64,000 nucleotides of DNA, from the NCBI RefSeq assembly GCF_051961875.1, contig NZ_JBQCCV010000249.1:8946-72945 (forward strand). Direction: 5' to 3'. Below, one piece after another: positions 7,020 to 15,695 of this stretch (its first letter is position 1; each line of letters opens with the position of its first letter). The notes under the pieces were generated by a model that was given only the letters and a program-made list of their open reading frames with translations, was not told where the DNA came from and ran no database searches. The position numbers were made by a program, and so were the translations under genes. The stretch is from Intrasporangium_A sp051961875 (GTDB lineage: Bacteria; Actinomycetota; Actinomycetes; Actinomycetales; Dermatophilaceae).

Positions 7020-9734
7020 TCAGACGTCGAGAGCGAGTGCAGTCAGCTCGGCACGCGATGACACACCGAGCTTGCTGAACACGTTGCGCAGGTGGAAGTC
7101 GATGGTGCGCGGGCTCACGAAGAGGCGCGCTGCCGCGTCCCGGTTGGACAGGCCCTGGCGCACGAGGCCGGCGACCTGTCGCTCCTGGGCGGTCAGGTCG
7201 GTCGCGGTCGACACGTCCCGGCGCCGGGCCGTCTCCCCGGATGCGCGCAGCTCCTGGGCGGCGCGTTCGGCCCAGGGCCTCGCGCCCAGCTCCTCGAAGA
7301 GCGCCAGGGCGGTCCGCAGGTGCTCGCGCGCGTCGACCCGTCGCCGCGCCCGGCGCAGCCACTCACCGAACGCCAGCTCGGTGCGGGCGCGGTCCGGCAG
7401 CCGTGGGGAGTCGGCATGGGCGGCGAGGGCGAGCGCGAAATGCGGCTCGGCCTCCGCCCCCTCCGCGAGCAGGGCGTTGCCGTGCTCTACGACGGCGATC
7501 GAGGCCGGGGTCCGCACGCCCTCCGCGAACGGGACCAGCTCGTCTAGCCAGGTGCGGACCATGTCGAGACGGCCAGCACGCACCGCGGTGTCGAAGAGGT
7601 CCAGGGCCGCCATCCGGCGCACCGACGGCTCACGGAGCTGCTCGAGGCTGAGCAGTGCCGTCGCCGGCTGGGCCGCCGCCCGAAGCCCCGCCGTCCAGTG
7701 GGTGAGGTCGACGACGAGGCCGTCGGTGATGCCGATCCGGTGCTGGGCACGGATCTCTGCGACCTCGGTGAGGTGCTGCTCGGCCGTGTCGTCCCCGCGC
7801 AGGGCCGCGACGAGTGCCAGCTCAGCTGTCGGGAGTGCGGTCATACCGAGATGCCCGGTGCTGGCGGCGAGCGGCAGGGCTTCGGCGGCGGCCGAGGCGG
7901 CCCTCGACCAGGAGCCGGTGGCGACCTGCGTGTGGAAACCGCGGGTGAGGGCGTGCTCGATCATCGTCAGCGCGCCCGCGCGCTGGGCAGCCGTCAGCTG
8001 CTCCTCGTGCAGGCGCAGGGCGTGGTCGTCGTCGTCGATCAGCAGCGCGGCAACCGCCAGGTTGGGCTGCAGCACGTGATCGTCGACGGGAGCCGCGTCG
8101 GTGAGCTCGAAGGCGCGCCGGAAGGACGCCGAGGCCGCTGCCCACTCTGCGCGGGCGACCGCGACGAACCCCTGGAGCAGCTCGTGGGCCGCATGGGCCT
8201 CAAGCGGGGCTGCCGCGTCGGGCGGCGCCACGAGGTCCACGGGCTCGACCTGCCGTGCTGAGCGCGCCCCGAAGGCGGCCAGCGAAGAGGCCAGCATCGC
8301 CAGCTGCGTGGCCATGGCCGGATCCACGCCCCGGGCGACCTCGGCGGCCTGGAGGATGAGGTCGTAGCCGTCGTTCAGGGAGCGCGTGTTCCAGGCGATC
8401 TGCCCCTGGAGGGTCAGCAGGCGCGTGCGCAGCTGCGGATCAGCCGCATGAGCCGCGGCTGCGGTCGCGAGCGCCGTGGCCCGAGAGGGGTGGGCTCCCA
8501 GCCAGGCCGAGGATGCGGCCAGGTAGAGGCGACGGGCGCGTGCGTCTCCCCCGGCGGTGAGCTCGGCGGCTCGTGCCCAGGCGGCCGCGGCGGCCTCGTG
8601 ACCACCTCGGGAGGCGGCCCGCTCGGCGACGCCGTCCAGCTCGAGGCAGACCTGCTCGTCGGGCCGGTCGACGGCCGCAGCCAGGTGCCAGGCCCGTCGA
8701 TCGGGGTCGTCATGCAGCGCGTCGGCGAGCGAACGGTGGGCAGCTCGGCGCTCCGCGCTGGTCGCCGCGCCGTAGACGCTGGAGCGCACGAGGGGGTGGT
8801 AGAGGTGGATCTCCTCGCCGGCGAGGCTCAGCAGGCCGCTCCGCTCGACCACGTCGAGGGCGTCCTCCCCCGCTACGAGCCGTTCGGCGGCGTCCCGGAC
8901 GACCGTGACTCGTCCGGTGTCATCGGCAACGGCCACCAGCAGGAGGCGTTGCGCGGGCTGGGGCAGGCGCCGGTAACGGTCCAGGAACGCTCGCTCGACA
9001 CCGTCGGTCAGTGGCAGGGGCGTGGGCAGCGGAGCCAGACCGGTCAGCTGCTCGCCGGTCAGTGACTGGGACAGCTCGACGAGCGCCAGGGGGTTGCCAC
9101 CCGTGGCCGCGACCAGCTGGTCACGCACCCCGGGGTCGACCTCGCGCGTACCACCGGCCGCGAGGAGCAGCTCGGCGTCCCGTCCGGAGACGGCACCGAG
9201 TGTCACGGAGTGCAGGTCGGGTGCCTCGAACCGGCGGACGTCGCCCTCACGTGCCGCCAGCAGCATCGCGACCCGTTCGGTCTGGAGCCGACGCGCGACG
9301 AACAAGAGGGCGGCCGCCGAGGCGTCATCGAGCCACTGGGCGTCGTCGACCACGACCAGCACCGGGGCGCCCTCGGCGGCGTCCGCCAGCAGGCTCAGTG
9401 TCCCGAGGAAGGTCAGGAACCGGTCGCCGTCGCCGGACACCTCCCCCAGAGCGGCGCGCAGCGCGGCCTGTTGCGGAGCCGGGAGTGCATCGAGACCGAC
9501 ACGCAGCGGCCACAGCAGTCGCTGCAACGCCGCGAACGCCAACGGCGACTCCGACTCCACACCTGACGTCCGCAGCACAGTGACACCGGCCAGGTCGGCC
9601 ACCGTCTCGGCAAGCAGGGTCGACTTGCCGGACCCCGCTACGCCCCGGACGACCACGGCGCCACCGTTCCCTGCGCGAGCAGCCTCCAGGAGCCTCGCGA
9701 TCGCCGCCCGTTCGCGGTCCCGGCCCGTCAGCAC
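7020..9734 (-). CDS. AAA-ATPase LuxR-family (LAL-type) transcriptional regulator
   Basis: A 904-residue regulator of the large ATP-binding LuxR type. It has an N-terminal AAA/STAND ATPase with Walker A GVAGSGKS (residues 31-38) and Walker B VLVVVDDAQ near residue 125, a long alanine-rich helical middle likely to form TPR-like repeats, and a C-terminal LuxR helix-turn-helix (GLSNRDAAARLFVSPRTIDFH) in the last 60 residues. Such proteins act as inducer-dependent activators. The GTG at 9734 places LTGRDRERAAI at the N-terminus, the usual opening of the family. It sits between two genes or operons that share an upstream element and is divergent from the MFS gene, so it is the best candidate regulator of those units (inference). 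Confidence 0.9.
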   Translation of the reverse strand: MLTGRDRERAAIARLLEAARAGNGGAVVVRGVAGSGKSTLLAETVADLAGVTVLRTSGVESESPLAFAALQRLLWPLRVGLDALPAPQQAALRAALGEVSGDGDRFLTFLGTLSLLADAAEGAPVLVVVDDAQWLDDASAAALLFVARRLQTERVAMLLAAREGDVRRFEAPDLHSVTLGAVSGRDAELLLAAGGTREVDPGVRDQLVAATGGNPLALVELSQSLTGEQLTGLAPLPTPLPLTDGVERAFLDRYRRLPQPAQRLLLVAVADDTGRVTVVRDAAERLVAGEDALDVVERSGLLSLAGEEIHLYHPLVRSSVYGAATSAERRAAHRSLADALHDDPDRRAWHLAAAVDRPDEQVCLELDGVAERAASRGGHEAAAAAWARAAELTAGGDARARRLYLAASSAWLGAHPSRATALATAAAAHAADPQLRTRLLTLQGQIAWNTRSLNDGYDLILQAAEVARGVDPAMATQLAMLASSLAAFGARSARQVEPVDLVAPPDAAAPLEAHAAHELLQGFVAVARAEWAAASASFRRAFELTDAAPVDDHVLQPNLAVAALLIDDDDHALRLHEEQLTAAQRAGALTMIEHALTRGFHTQVATGSWSRAASAAAEALPLAASTGHLGMTALPTAELALVAALRGDDTAEQHLTEVAEIRAQHRIGITDGLVVDLTHWTAGLRAAAQPATALLSLEQLREPSVRRMAALDLFDTAVRAGRLDMVRTWLDELVPFAEGVRTPASIAVVEHGNALLAEGAEAEPHFALALAAHADSPRLPDRARTELAFGEWLRRARRRVDAREHLRTALALFEELGARPWAERAAQELRASGETARRRDVSTATDLTAQERQVAGLVRQGLSNRDAAARLFVSPRTIDFHLRNVFSKLGVSSRAELTALALDV

Positions 9735-9771
9735 GGGCCGATGGTACCGACGGCTGACCCGGGCGGAGCCG

Positions 9772-9796
9772 AACCCGGCGAAATCACCGGCGTGAG
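9772..9796 (+). promoter_or_regulatory. Shared upstream element, copy B
   Basis: AACCCGGCG, six bases, CCGGCGTGA on the plus strand, ending 55 bases before the MFS start. It lies in the 117-base divergent space between the LuxR regulator and the MFS gene, so a bound protein could affect both. Confidence 0.6.
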
Positions 9797-9851
9797 CGTG
9801 TCCCTCCTCCGGCCAACCTGACAGTCGTCCGAACCAGCTGAAGGAGAAGCA

Positions 9852-11330
9852 ATGACACCTCACACCAACGAGGGCCCGACGGCCACTCACCACGGCGCCG
9901 CCCACACCCCTGTCCCACACCTTGAGGCGGCGGACGGACCACGACGCTCGTGGAGCGTCTTCGGCCTGATGATCGCCGCCCAGTTCATGGTCATCCTCGA
10001 CGTCTCCGTGGTGAACGTCGCGCTGCCCTCGATCAGCCGCGGTCTGCACCTGTCCGCGGACCAGTACCAGTGGGCCGTGAGCGCCTACGTCCTGCTTTCC
10101 GGAGGCCTGCTCCTGCTTGGCGGCCGGATCGCCGACCTGCTCGAGCGCCGCGGCGCCTTCCTGGCTGGCCTGGGCCTGTTCACGGCGGCATCCCTGACCA
10201 GCGGCCTTGCCCAGGGCCCGCTCGCCCTGATCCTCTCTCGGGCCGGCCAGGGCGCCGGGGCCGCCCTGCTCACGCCGGCCGCGCTCTCCATCATCATGAC
10301 GACGTATGCCGGCCGGCAGCGTCAGACCGCCCTGGCCGTCTGGGGCACCGTCGGCAGTCTCGGCATCGCCGCGGGTGTCCTCCTCGGTGGAGCGCTCACT
10401 AGCGCTCTCGGCTGGCGAGCGGTGTTCTTCATCAACGTCCCCATCGGGATCGCCGTCGCCGCCGGCACGCTGCGCCTGGTGCCACAGGGCGAGGCGCAAC
10501 CGCGCGCGATCCGCCGGCTCGACGCCCCGGGAGCGGCGACGTTGGTGGGCGGGCTGCTGCTGCTCGTGTTCGGTATCGAGGCCACCGGCACTGCCGGGTG
10601 GGCCGCTCCGCGCACGTGGGTCTGCCTCATCCTGGCGGCGGTCCTGCTCGCCGGCTTCGCGCTGCGTGAGAAGCGTGCGGACAACCCGCTCGTGCCGCCG
10701 AGCACGTGGCGCATCCGGTCGCTCGTCTCCGCCTCGGCCGTGATGGCCGGTGTCACCGGCGTCGTGGTCGGCGCGATCTTCCTGACCTCCCTCTACCTGC
10801 AGACGGTCGTCGGCTCCTCCGCGCTCGTCGCCGGCCTGCAGTTCCTGCCGCTCGCCGCCGCGATCACCGTGGCCGCCTCGGTCGCGTCCAAGCTCGTCGG
10901 GCCGCTCGGCGCCCGCACCCTCATCCTCGGCGGCCTCGTCGTGATGGCCGCAGGCGTCCTGCTGCTCGCATCGAGGGCAGGCGGCACCTCCTACGTCACG
11001 GATGTACTTCCCGGGTTCCTGCTCGTCGGCGCGGGCGTCGGACCGATGTTCGTGGCCATCGCGGTCGCCGCGATGAGCGACGTATCCCGAGAGAAGTCCG
11101 GGCTCGCCTCCGGCCTCATGATGACCGGCCACGAGATCGGCGCCGCCCTGGGCGTTGCCGCGCTGACCGCCGTGGCCGGGGACCTTGCAACCTCCGCCGG
11201 GTTGATCGACGGCTACGCCCGTGCCTTCACCGCGACCGCCGGCGTCCTTGCCGGCCTGTTCCTGCTGACCGTGCTCGCCGTCCCCGCCGCCAAGCCCGGG
11301 ACGACACACGTACGCGCGCACGGCCACTGA
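9852..11330 (+). CDS. MFS drug/proton antiporter, DHA2 (EmrB/QacA) type
   Basis: A 492-residue major facilitator with about 14 membrane segments, the DHA2 topology. The opening FMVILDVSVVNVALPSI is the classic motif of helix 1, and GGRIADLLERRG is the motif A loop between helices 2 and 3. The 35-residue N-terminal cytoplasmic lead is histidine-containing and hydrophilic. It should export a lipophilic or cationic toxicant using proton motive force. The ATG has AAGGAGAAGC immediately upstream. It is divergent from the LuxR regulator and carries the shared element in its promoter. Confidence 0.92.
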   Translation: MTPHTNEGPTATHHGAAHTPVPHLEAADGPRRSWSVFGLMIAAQFMVILDVSVVNVALPSISRGLHLSADQYQWAVSAYVLLSGGLLLLGGRIADLLERRGAFLAGLGLFTAASLTSGLAQGPLALILSRAGQGAGAALLTPAALSIIMTTYAGRQRQTALAVWGTVGSLGIAAGVLLGGALTSALGWRAVFFINVPIGIAVAAGTLRLVPQGEAQPRAIRRLDAPGAATLVGGLLLLVFGIEATGTAGWAAPRTWVCLILAAVLLAGFALREKRADNPLVPPSTWRIRSLVSASAVMAGVTGVVVGAIFLTSLYLQTVVGSSALVAGLQFLPLAAAITVAASVASKLVGPLGARTLILGGLVVMAAGVLLLASRAGGTSYVTDVLPGFLLVGAGVGPMFVAIAVAAMSDVSREKSGLASGLMMTGHEIGAALGVAALTAVAGDLATSAGLIDGYARAFTATAGVLAGLFLLTVLAVPAAKPGTTHVRAHGH

Positions 11331-11346
11331 CCCCAGTGCCGCAAGG

Positions 11347-11370
11347 AACTGGCGATTTCCCCGGCGTGAT
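11347..11370 (+). promoter_or_regulatory. Shared upstream element, copy C
   Basis: A 24-base version (AACTGGCG, six bases, CCGGCGTGA), one base shorter in the first block than the other copies. It ends 66 bases before the CopZ-like gene and follows the MFS stop by only 16 bases, so the chaperone has its own promoter. Confidence 0.55.
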
Positions 11371-11436
11371 GCACCGCCCTCCCCGGCGACGCTGATCCCA
11401 CCAAACAGCAACCACCATCTCTCACAAGGAGTTCAC

Positions 11437-11670
11437 ATGCTCTCCGGCACCCCCCACACCTTCATCGGCTCCACCACGTTCACCGTCAGCGGCATGACCT
11501 GCGGCCACTGCGAGCGAGCGGTCACGGAGGAGATCGGCGCCGTCACCGGCGTCGGATCCGTGATCGTCGACCTGGCCACCGGGGCAGTCACCGTCACCGC
11601 CACCGAACCCGTCGACCGCGCCGATGTCGCGGCTGCGGTCGCCGAGGCCGGCTACACCCTGCTCCCCTGA
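11437..11670 (+). CDS. HMA-domain metallochaperone (CopZ-like)
   Basis: A 77-residue single heavy-metal-associated domain. The Cu(I)-binding motif GMTCGHC is at residues 19-25, followed by the usual beta-alpha-beta-beta-alpha-beta pattern ending in AEAGYTLLP. It should carry Cu(I) in the cytoplasm to a P1B ATPase, and a suitable ATPase is encoded 4 kb downstream. CACAAGGAGTTCAC upstream gives a good ribosome site. The shared promoter element precedes it. Confidence 0.9.
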   Translation: MLSGTPHTFIGSTTFTVSGMTCGHCERAVTEEIGAVTGVGSVIVDLATGAVTVTATEPVDRADVAAAVAEAGYTLLP

Positions 11671-11757
11671 CCCTCGCACCCGGCCGCGGCCGACACCTTG
11701 CGCCGCCGCCACGCCCACCACCCCACACCATCCCAGCCCTTGAAAGGACAGACCGTC

Positions 11758-11907
11758 ATGACCACCTTGCGCGAGTACGAGATGCGGGCCCGGCAGCAGG
11801 AGCTGCTACGGGCGGCCCACAAGGCTCGTCGGCACCGCCGTGACCGGCCGACCCAGACACACCGCCCCCTCTCCCGGCGCCTCCGGCGCACCCGCCCGAC
11901 GACCTGA
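11758..11907 (+). CDS. Small strongly basic protein, function unknown
   Basis: A 49-residue reading frame with GAAAGGACAG upstream and the ATG at 11758. The N-terminal half is a charged amphipathic helix (MTTLREYEMRARQQELLRAA); the C-terminal half is rich in Arg, His and Thr. No signal or membrane segment is seen. It lies between the CopZ-like gene and the ABC exporter, 87 bases after the former, and is followed by a strong hairpin. The histidines could suggest metal buffering, but there is no direct evidence. It may also be a nucleic-acid-binding peptide. Confidence 0.5.
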   Translation: MTTLREYEMRARQQELLRAAHKARRHRRDRPTQTHRPLSRRLRRTRPTT

Positions 11908-11921
11908 CCACCCACCCCCGG

Positions 11922-11958
11922 GGTCGGGCCGCTGCGGAGCCCCCGCCGCGGCCCGACC
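11922..11958 (+). terminator. GC-rich hairpin, possible terminator or attenuator
   Basis: Perfect 11-base arms GGTCGGGCCGC and GCGGCCCGACC around a 15-base loop, between the small basic ORF and the ABC ATPase, 19 bases before the ATPase start. There is no U-tract, so partial termination or a structured leader are both possible. Confidence 0.5.
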
Positions 11959-11976
11959 CGAACTCAAGGAGAGATC

Positions 11977-12768
11977 ATGACTTCCACTCCAACCGCTCCG
12001 CCCCGGATGCAGCCGGCGGCCACGTCCAGCACGTCGATCGCGGCCCGCGCCGTCGACGTGGTCAAGACCTACGGGGCCGGCGAGGCCGCCGTCCGCGCCC
12101 TCGACTGCGCCACGGTGTCCATCCCCAGGGGTCGGTTCACCGCAGTGATGGGCCCGTCCGGCTCCGGCAAGTCCACCCTGGTCCACGCCCTCGCGGGACT
12201 GGACCAGATCGACTCGGGCCGCGTCCTGCTCGGCGAGACCGATCTCAGCACGCTGACCGAGCGCGAGCGCACCATCCTGCGCCGCGAGCGCGTCGGCTTC
12301 GTGTTCCAGGCATTCAACCTCCTGCCGGCCTTGACGGCCCGCGAGAACATCGCCCTGCCACTGACGTTGGCCGGGAAGCGCCCCGACCCGGCCTGGGAGG
12401 CTGCGCTGGTCGACATGCTGGGCCTCGGCTCACGCCTGGGTCACCGCCCGGCGCAGCTCTCCGGTGGGCAGCAGCAACGGGTTGCCGTGGGTCGCGCGCT
12501 CATCGCCCGGCCCGAGCTCGTGTTCGCCGACGAGCCGACCGGAAACCTCGACTCGCGCGCGGGTGCCGCCTTGCTGGCCTTCATGCGGGACGCGACCCGC
12601 TCGCTGGCCCAGACGATCGTCATGGTCACCCACGACCCGGTCGCCGCGTCCTACGCCGACCGCGTGGTCTTCCTCGCCGACGGCCGGATCGTCAGCGAGC
12701 TGATCGACCCGACGCCCGAGACCGTGCTCGCGAGCATGGCTCGGCTCGACGGCCCAGACGGGGCGTGA
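11977..12768 (+). CDS. ABC transporter ATP-binding protein (LolD/MacB type)
   Basis: A 263-residue ATPase with Walker A GPSGSGKS (residues 59-66), signature LSGGQQQR (starting at residue 161) and Walker B LVFADEP followed by TGNLDS, diagnostic of the MacB/LolD/FtsE branch. It has the typical RERVGFVFQAFNLLPALT Q-loop. It energises the FtsX-like permease encoded immediately downstream, with which it overlaps. Such mechanotransmission systems move lipoproteins, peptides or antibiotics out of the membrane. The start has CAAGGAGAGATC upstream. Confidence 0.93.
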   Translation: MTSTPTAPPRMQPAATSSTSIAARAVDVVKTYGAGEAAVRALDCATVSIPRGRFTAVMGPSGSGKSTLVHALAGLDQIDSGRVLLGETDLSTLTERERTILRRERVGFVFQAFNLLPALTARENIALPLTLAGKRPDPAWEAALVDMLGLGSRLGHRPAQLSGGQQQRVAVGRALIARPELVFADEPTGNLDSRAGAALLAFMRDATRSLAQTIVMVTHDPVAASYADRVVFLADGRIVSELIDPTPETVLASMARLDGPDGA

Positions 12769-15302
12769 TGACGATGTGGCACCTGACGCTGTCCAACCTG
12801 CTGGCACACCGCTCGCGCCTGGTTCTGACGTGGGTCGCGGTCGTGCTCGGCGTCGCGTTCGTCGCGGGGAGCCTGGTCCTCACCGACACCAGCACCCGAA
12901 TGCTCGATGCCCAGTTCCGCACCGCGGCTGCCGGGGTGGACCTCACGGTCCGGTCAACGGCGGCCTTCGACGCCGCGATGGGCGTCGAGGTGCAGCGCGA
13001 CCCGCTGCCGGCCTCCCTCGCCGACCGGGTCGACCACGTGGCCGGCGTCCAGCGGGTGCGGGCGGTCGCCTCGGGCTCCGCCCAGCTGCAGGTCCGCGAT
13101 CAGCCCGTCGAGCCGAACGGGCCCACGCTGCTCGCCTCCTGGGGCACCGCACCCTTCACCGCCTACTCCCTCCGGCTGGGCCGGGACCCCCGTGGCGCGG
13201 ACGAGGTCGTCATCGACGCCGCGACCGCCCGGGACCACAACATCGGTCTCGGGGACGCCGTCACCGTGTCCGCCACCGAGAGCCGCAGGCTCCGCGTCGT
13301 CGGGCTGGCCGGCATCGGCGACCGGGACGGCCTTCCCAACACGGCCGTCGTCCTCGTCAACCTCCCGACCGCCCAGGCGCTGCTCGGGCTCGGTTCCCGA
13401 CTCAGCTCCCTCGAGGTCCTCACTGCGGACGACGCCAGCGTCCCCGACGTTCGGGGCCGCCTGGCCGCCGAGCTGGGCCCGAAGTACGCGGTCACCAGCG
13501 GCCAGGACGCCGCGGCCGCCAGCGCCGACGCGGCGAAGCGCAGCATCGGCTACCTGCGGATCGTGCTCCTCGCCCTGGCGGCCGCCGGCCTCTTGGTCGG
13601 CGCGTTCCTCATCGCCAACACCTTCGGGATCGTGCTCACCCAACGAGCCGGTGAGCTCGCCCTGCTCCGCGCCGCCGGAGCGACGGGCCGCCAGGTGCTC
13701 GGCTCGGTGCTCGGCGAGGCCCTCCTCGTCGGCCTCACCGGCGCCGGCGGCGGGACACTTCTCGGCATCGGGGCCGCCTACGGCCTGCGCGGCCTGGCGC
13801 AGAGCGCGGGCGTGGCGCTGCCGGGCGGCCCCTTGGCGGTCACCGGTCAGACCGTGGCCATCGCCCTCGGAGCCGGCGCCGGGGTCACGCTGCTGGCCGC
13901 ACTCGGCCCCGCGCGCCGTGCCGCCCGGGTCGCACCCGTCGAGGCGATGCGCTCCGCCGGCCCGAGGCCGATGAGTGACCGTCGGGGACGCCGCCTCACC
14001 GGCTGGGTCCTGCTCGCTGTCGCCGTCGCGCTCCTGCTCGCCGGTGTCGTGGTACGCAGTGTCGCCGTGGTCGGGTCCGGGGCGGCTCTCCTGCTGGCCG
14101 GGCTCGGCGCCCTGGGTCCGGTGCTGGTGCCCCGGCTGGCCCATTGGGTCGGCCACCCCCTCGGCAGACTCGGGGTGCCCGCCCAGCTGGCCAGGGAGTC
14201 CATCGTCCGCAACCCGAGACGAACGGCTGCCACCACTCTGGCCCTGGCCCTCAGCCTGGCCCTGATCGGTTTCGTGGCGGTGCTGGGCAGCTCGGTCAAG
14301 GCGATCAGCGCAGCCGGCACCGAGACGATCACCGCGGACCTGCTCGTGCAGAGCAGCCGCGACGAGATGTTGGGAGGCCTCTCCCCCGAGGTCGCCAGGC
14401 GCGTCGCGGGCGTTCCGGAGGTCGCCACGACGTCACGCACCCGTTTCGGGCACTGGCTCGACCGCGGCATGACCAGCGCCCTGACGGCCGTCGACCCCGC
14501 AACGCTGCCGAAGGTCGCCAACGTCCGGATGATCTCCGGGACCTTCGCCGCGCTCGATGAGGGCGGTCTCGTGCTGGCAGAGAAGACCGCCAAGGAACGC
14601 GGTCTGGCAGTGGGCGACTCCCTCACCATGACCTTCCCTCGTGACGGCGACCAGCGGCTCCGGGTCGTCGGGGTGATGGCCGACGAGTCCGCCCAGGCGC
14701 TGTCCACCAACTACGTCATCTCGCTCCGCAGCTACGCGGCTCACTACAACGAGAACGTGGATGCGACGGTGTACGTCTCGCTCGCTGACGGCGTCAACCC
14801 GGCCCCTGCCCGAGCGGCGCTGCGGGCCGCGGTGGCGGACTTTCCCAATGCGCAGATCCGCGACCAGGCCGAAGCGGCCGCCGGGCGGGCCGCAGCCATC
14901 GAGCAGGTTCTTGGCCTGATCACCCTGCTCCTCGGGTTCGCGGTTCTCATCGCGTTGCTCGGCATCACCAACACGCTGGCGTTGTCGATCGTCGAGCGCA
15001 CCCGTGAGATCGGCCTGTTGCGAGCGGTGGGGATGACCCGTCGGCAGCTGCGCGGCATGGTCCGTGCCGAGGCGGTCCTCGTTGCCGCCGTGGCCGCCGT
15101 CGGTGGCGTCGCCCTCGGGCTCGTCCTCGCCGCCTCGGTGCTCGTCGGCCTCGCCGCGGACACCACAGCGGTGGTGCAGGTGCCTGTCGCTCAGCTCCTC
15201 GGGGTGGCCGCCGTGGCCGTCCTCGGGGGCCTGACCGCGGGCCTGCTGCCTGCCCGTCGCGCCGCGCGGCTCGACGTCCTGACCGCGATCGCAACCCAGT
15301 AG
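12768..15302 (+). CDS. ABC transporter permease, FtsX-like duplicated
   Basis: An 844-residue permease with two FtsX/MacB-type halves. Each has a large extracytoplasmic region preceded by a membrane helix and followed by three helices (around residues 260-390 and 710-840). The first helix, at residues 15-40, is followed by the substrate-side domain. The ATG overlaps the last base of the ATPase stop (TGATG), indicating translational coupling; a GTG one codon earlier is an alternative start. With the ATPase it forms a complete exporter. Its position among copper-handling genes suggests an envelope-stress or toxicant role, which is inference. Confidence 0.9.
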   Translation: MTMWHLTLSNLLAHRSRLVLTWVAVVLGVAFVAGSLVLTDTSTRMLDAQFRTAAAGVDLTVRSTAAFDAAMGVEVQRDPLPASLADRVDHVAGVQRVRAVASGSAQLQVRDQPVEPNGPTLLASWGTAPFTAYSLRLGRDPRGADEVVIDAATARDHNIGLGDAVTVSATESRRLRVVGLAGIGDRDGLPNTAVVLVNLPTAQALLGLGSRLSSLEVLTADDASVPDVRGRLAAELGPKYAVTSGQDAAAASADAAKRSIGYLRIVLLALAAAGLLVGAFLIANTFGIVLTQRAGELALLRAAGATGRQVLGSVLGEALLVGLTGAGGGTLLGIGAAYGLRGLAQSAGVALPGGPLAVTGQTVAIALGAGAGVTLLAALGPARRAARVAPVEAMRSAGPRPMSDRRGRRLTGWVLLAVAVALLLAGVVVRSVAVVGSGAALLLAGLGALGPVLVPRLAHWVGHPLGRLGVPAQLARESIVRNPRRTAATTLALALSLALIGFVAVLGSSVKAISAAGTETITADLLVQSSRDEMLGGLSPEVARRVAGVPEVATTSRTRFGHWLDRGMTSALTAVDPATLPKVANVRMISGTFAALDEGGLVLAEKTAKERGLAVGDSLTMTFPRDGDQRLRVVGVMADESAQALSTNYVISLRSYAAHYNENVDATVYVSLADGVNPAPARAALRAAVADFPNAQIRDQAEAAAGRAAAIEQVLGLITLLLGFAVLIALLGITNTLALSIVERTREIGLLRAVGMTRRQLRGMVRAEAVLVAAVAAVGGVALGLVLAASVLVGLAADTTAVVQVPVAQLLGVAAVAVLGGLTAGLLPARRAARLDVLTAIATQ

Positions 15303-15310
15303 TGAGGGAG

Positions 15311-15336
15311 CGCCGGCCCGCGCGCCCGGGCCGGCG
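15311..15336 (+). terminator. GC-rich hairpin after the ABC permease
   Basis: Perfect 10-base arms CGCCGGCCCG and CGGGCCGGCG with a 6-base loop, starting 9 bases after the permease stop and ending just before shared element copy D. Probably ends the ABC transcript; no U-tract. Confidence 0.6.
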
Positions 15337-15337
15337 C

Positions 15338-15362
15338 AACCCGGCGGTTCCGCCGGTGTGAG
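15338..15362 (+). promoter_or_regulatory. Shared upstream element, copy D
   Basis: AACCCGGCG, six bases, CCGGTGTGA, with one change from the other copies. It ends 69 bases before the second HMA gene and thus governs the HMA/P-type ATPase/GNAT unit. In this copy the centre CCGGCGGTTCCGCCGG is nearly palindromic. Confidence 0.55.
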
Positions 15363-15431
15363 CGACCCCTCCGGGCCGCCACCGTGGTCCTCACCCACCC
15401 GAACTCCCCCGAGTCGACCAAGGAGCACGCC

Positions 15432-15665
15432 ATGAGCGCAGCCCACCCGGCAGCCGGTGTCACGACCGTCCACTACCGGATCACCGGCCACGCCTGCGAT
15501 CGGTGCCGCGGCGCCTTGTTCAGCGAAGTCGGCAAGGTCGACGGGGTCCAGGCCGTCGCCGTCGACCTCACCACCGGGCGTCTGGCCGTCGACGCCACCG
15601 TCCCGGTCGATCACAAAGCGATCCGCGCCGCCATCTACGACGCCGGCCACGACCTCCAGCAGTAG
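15432..15665 (+). CDS. Variant HMA-domain protein
   Basis: A 77-residue protein with the HMA fold pattern but a changed metal loop. The usual GMTCxxC is replaced by GHACDRC (residues about 19-25), keeping both cysteines and placing a histidine where methionine normally sits. The following helix is CRGALFSEVGKVDGV. The ATG at 15432 has CAAGGAGCACGCC upstream, rejecting an earlier in-frame GTG. It lies 30 bases before the P-type ATPase and is surely co-transcribed, so it may deliver or sense the ATPase's metal. The altered loop could shift metal preference from Cu(I). Confidence 0.8.
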   Translation: MSAAHPAAGVTTVHYRITGHACDRCRGALFSEVGKVDGVQAVAVDLTTGRLAVDATVPVDHKAIRAAIYDAGHDLQQ

Positions 15666-15695
15666 CCCCTCCGCTCACCCGTCCAGGAGCACATC

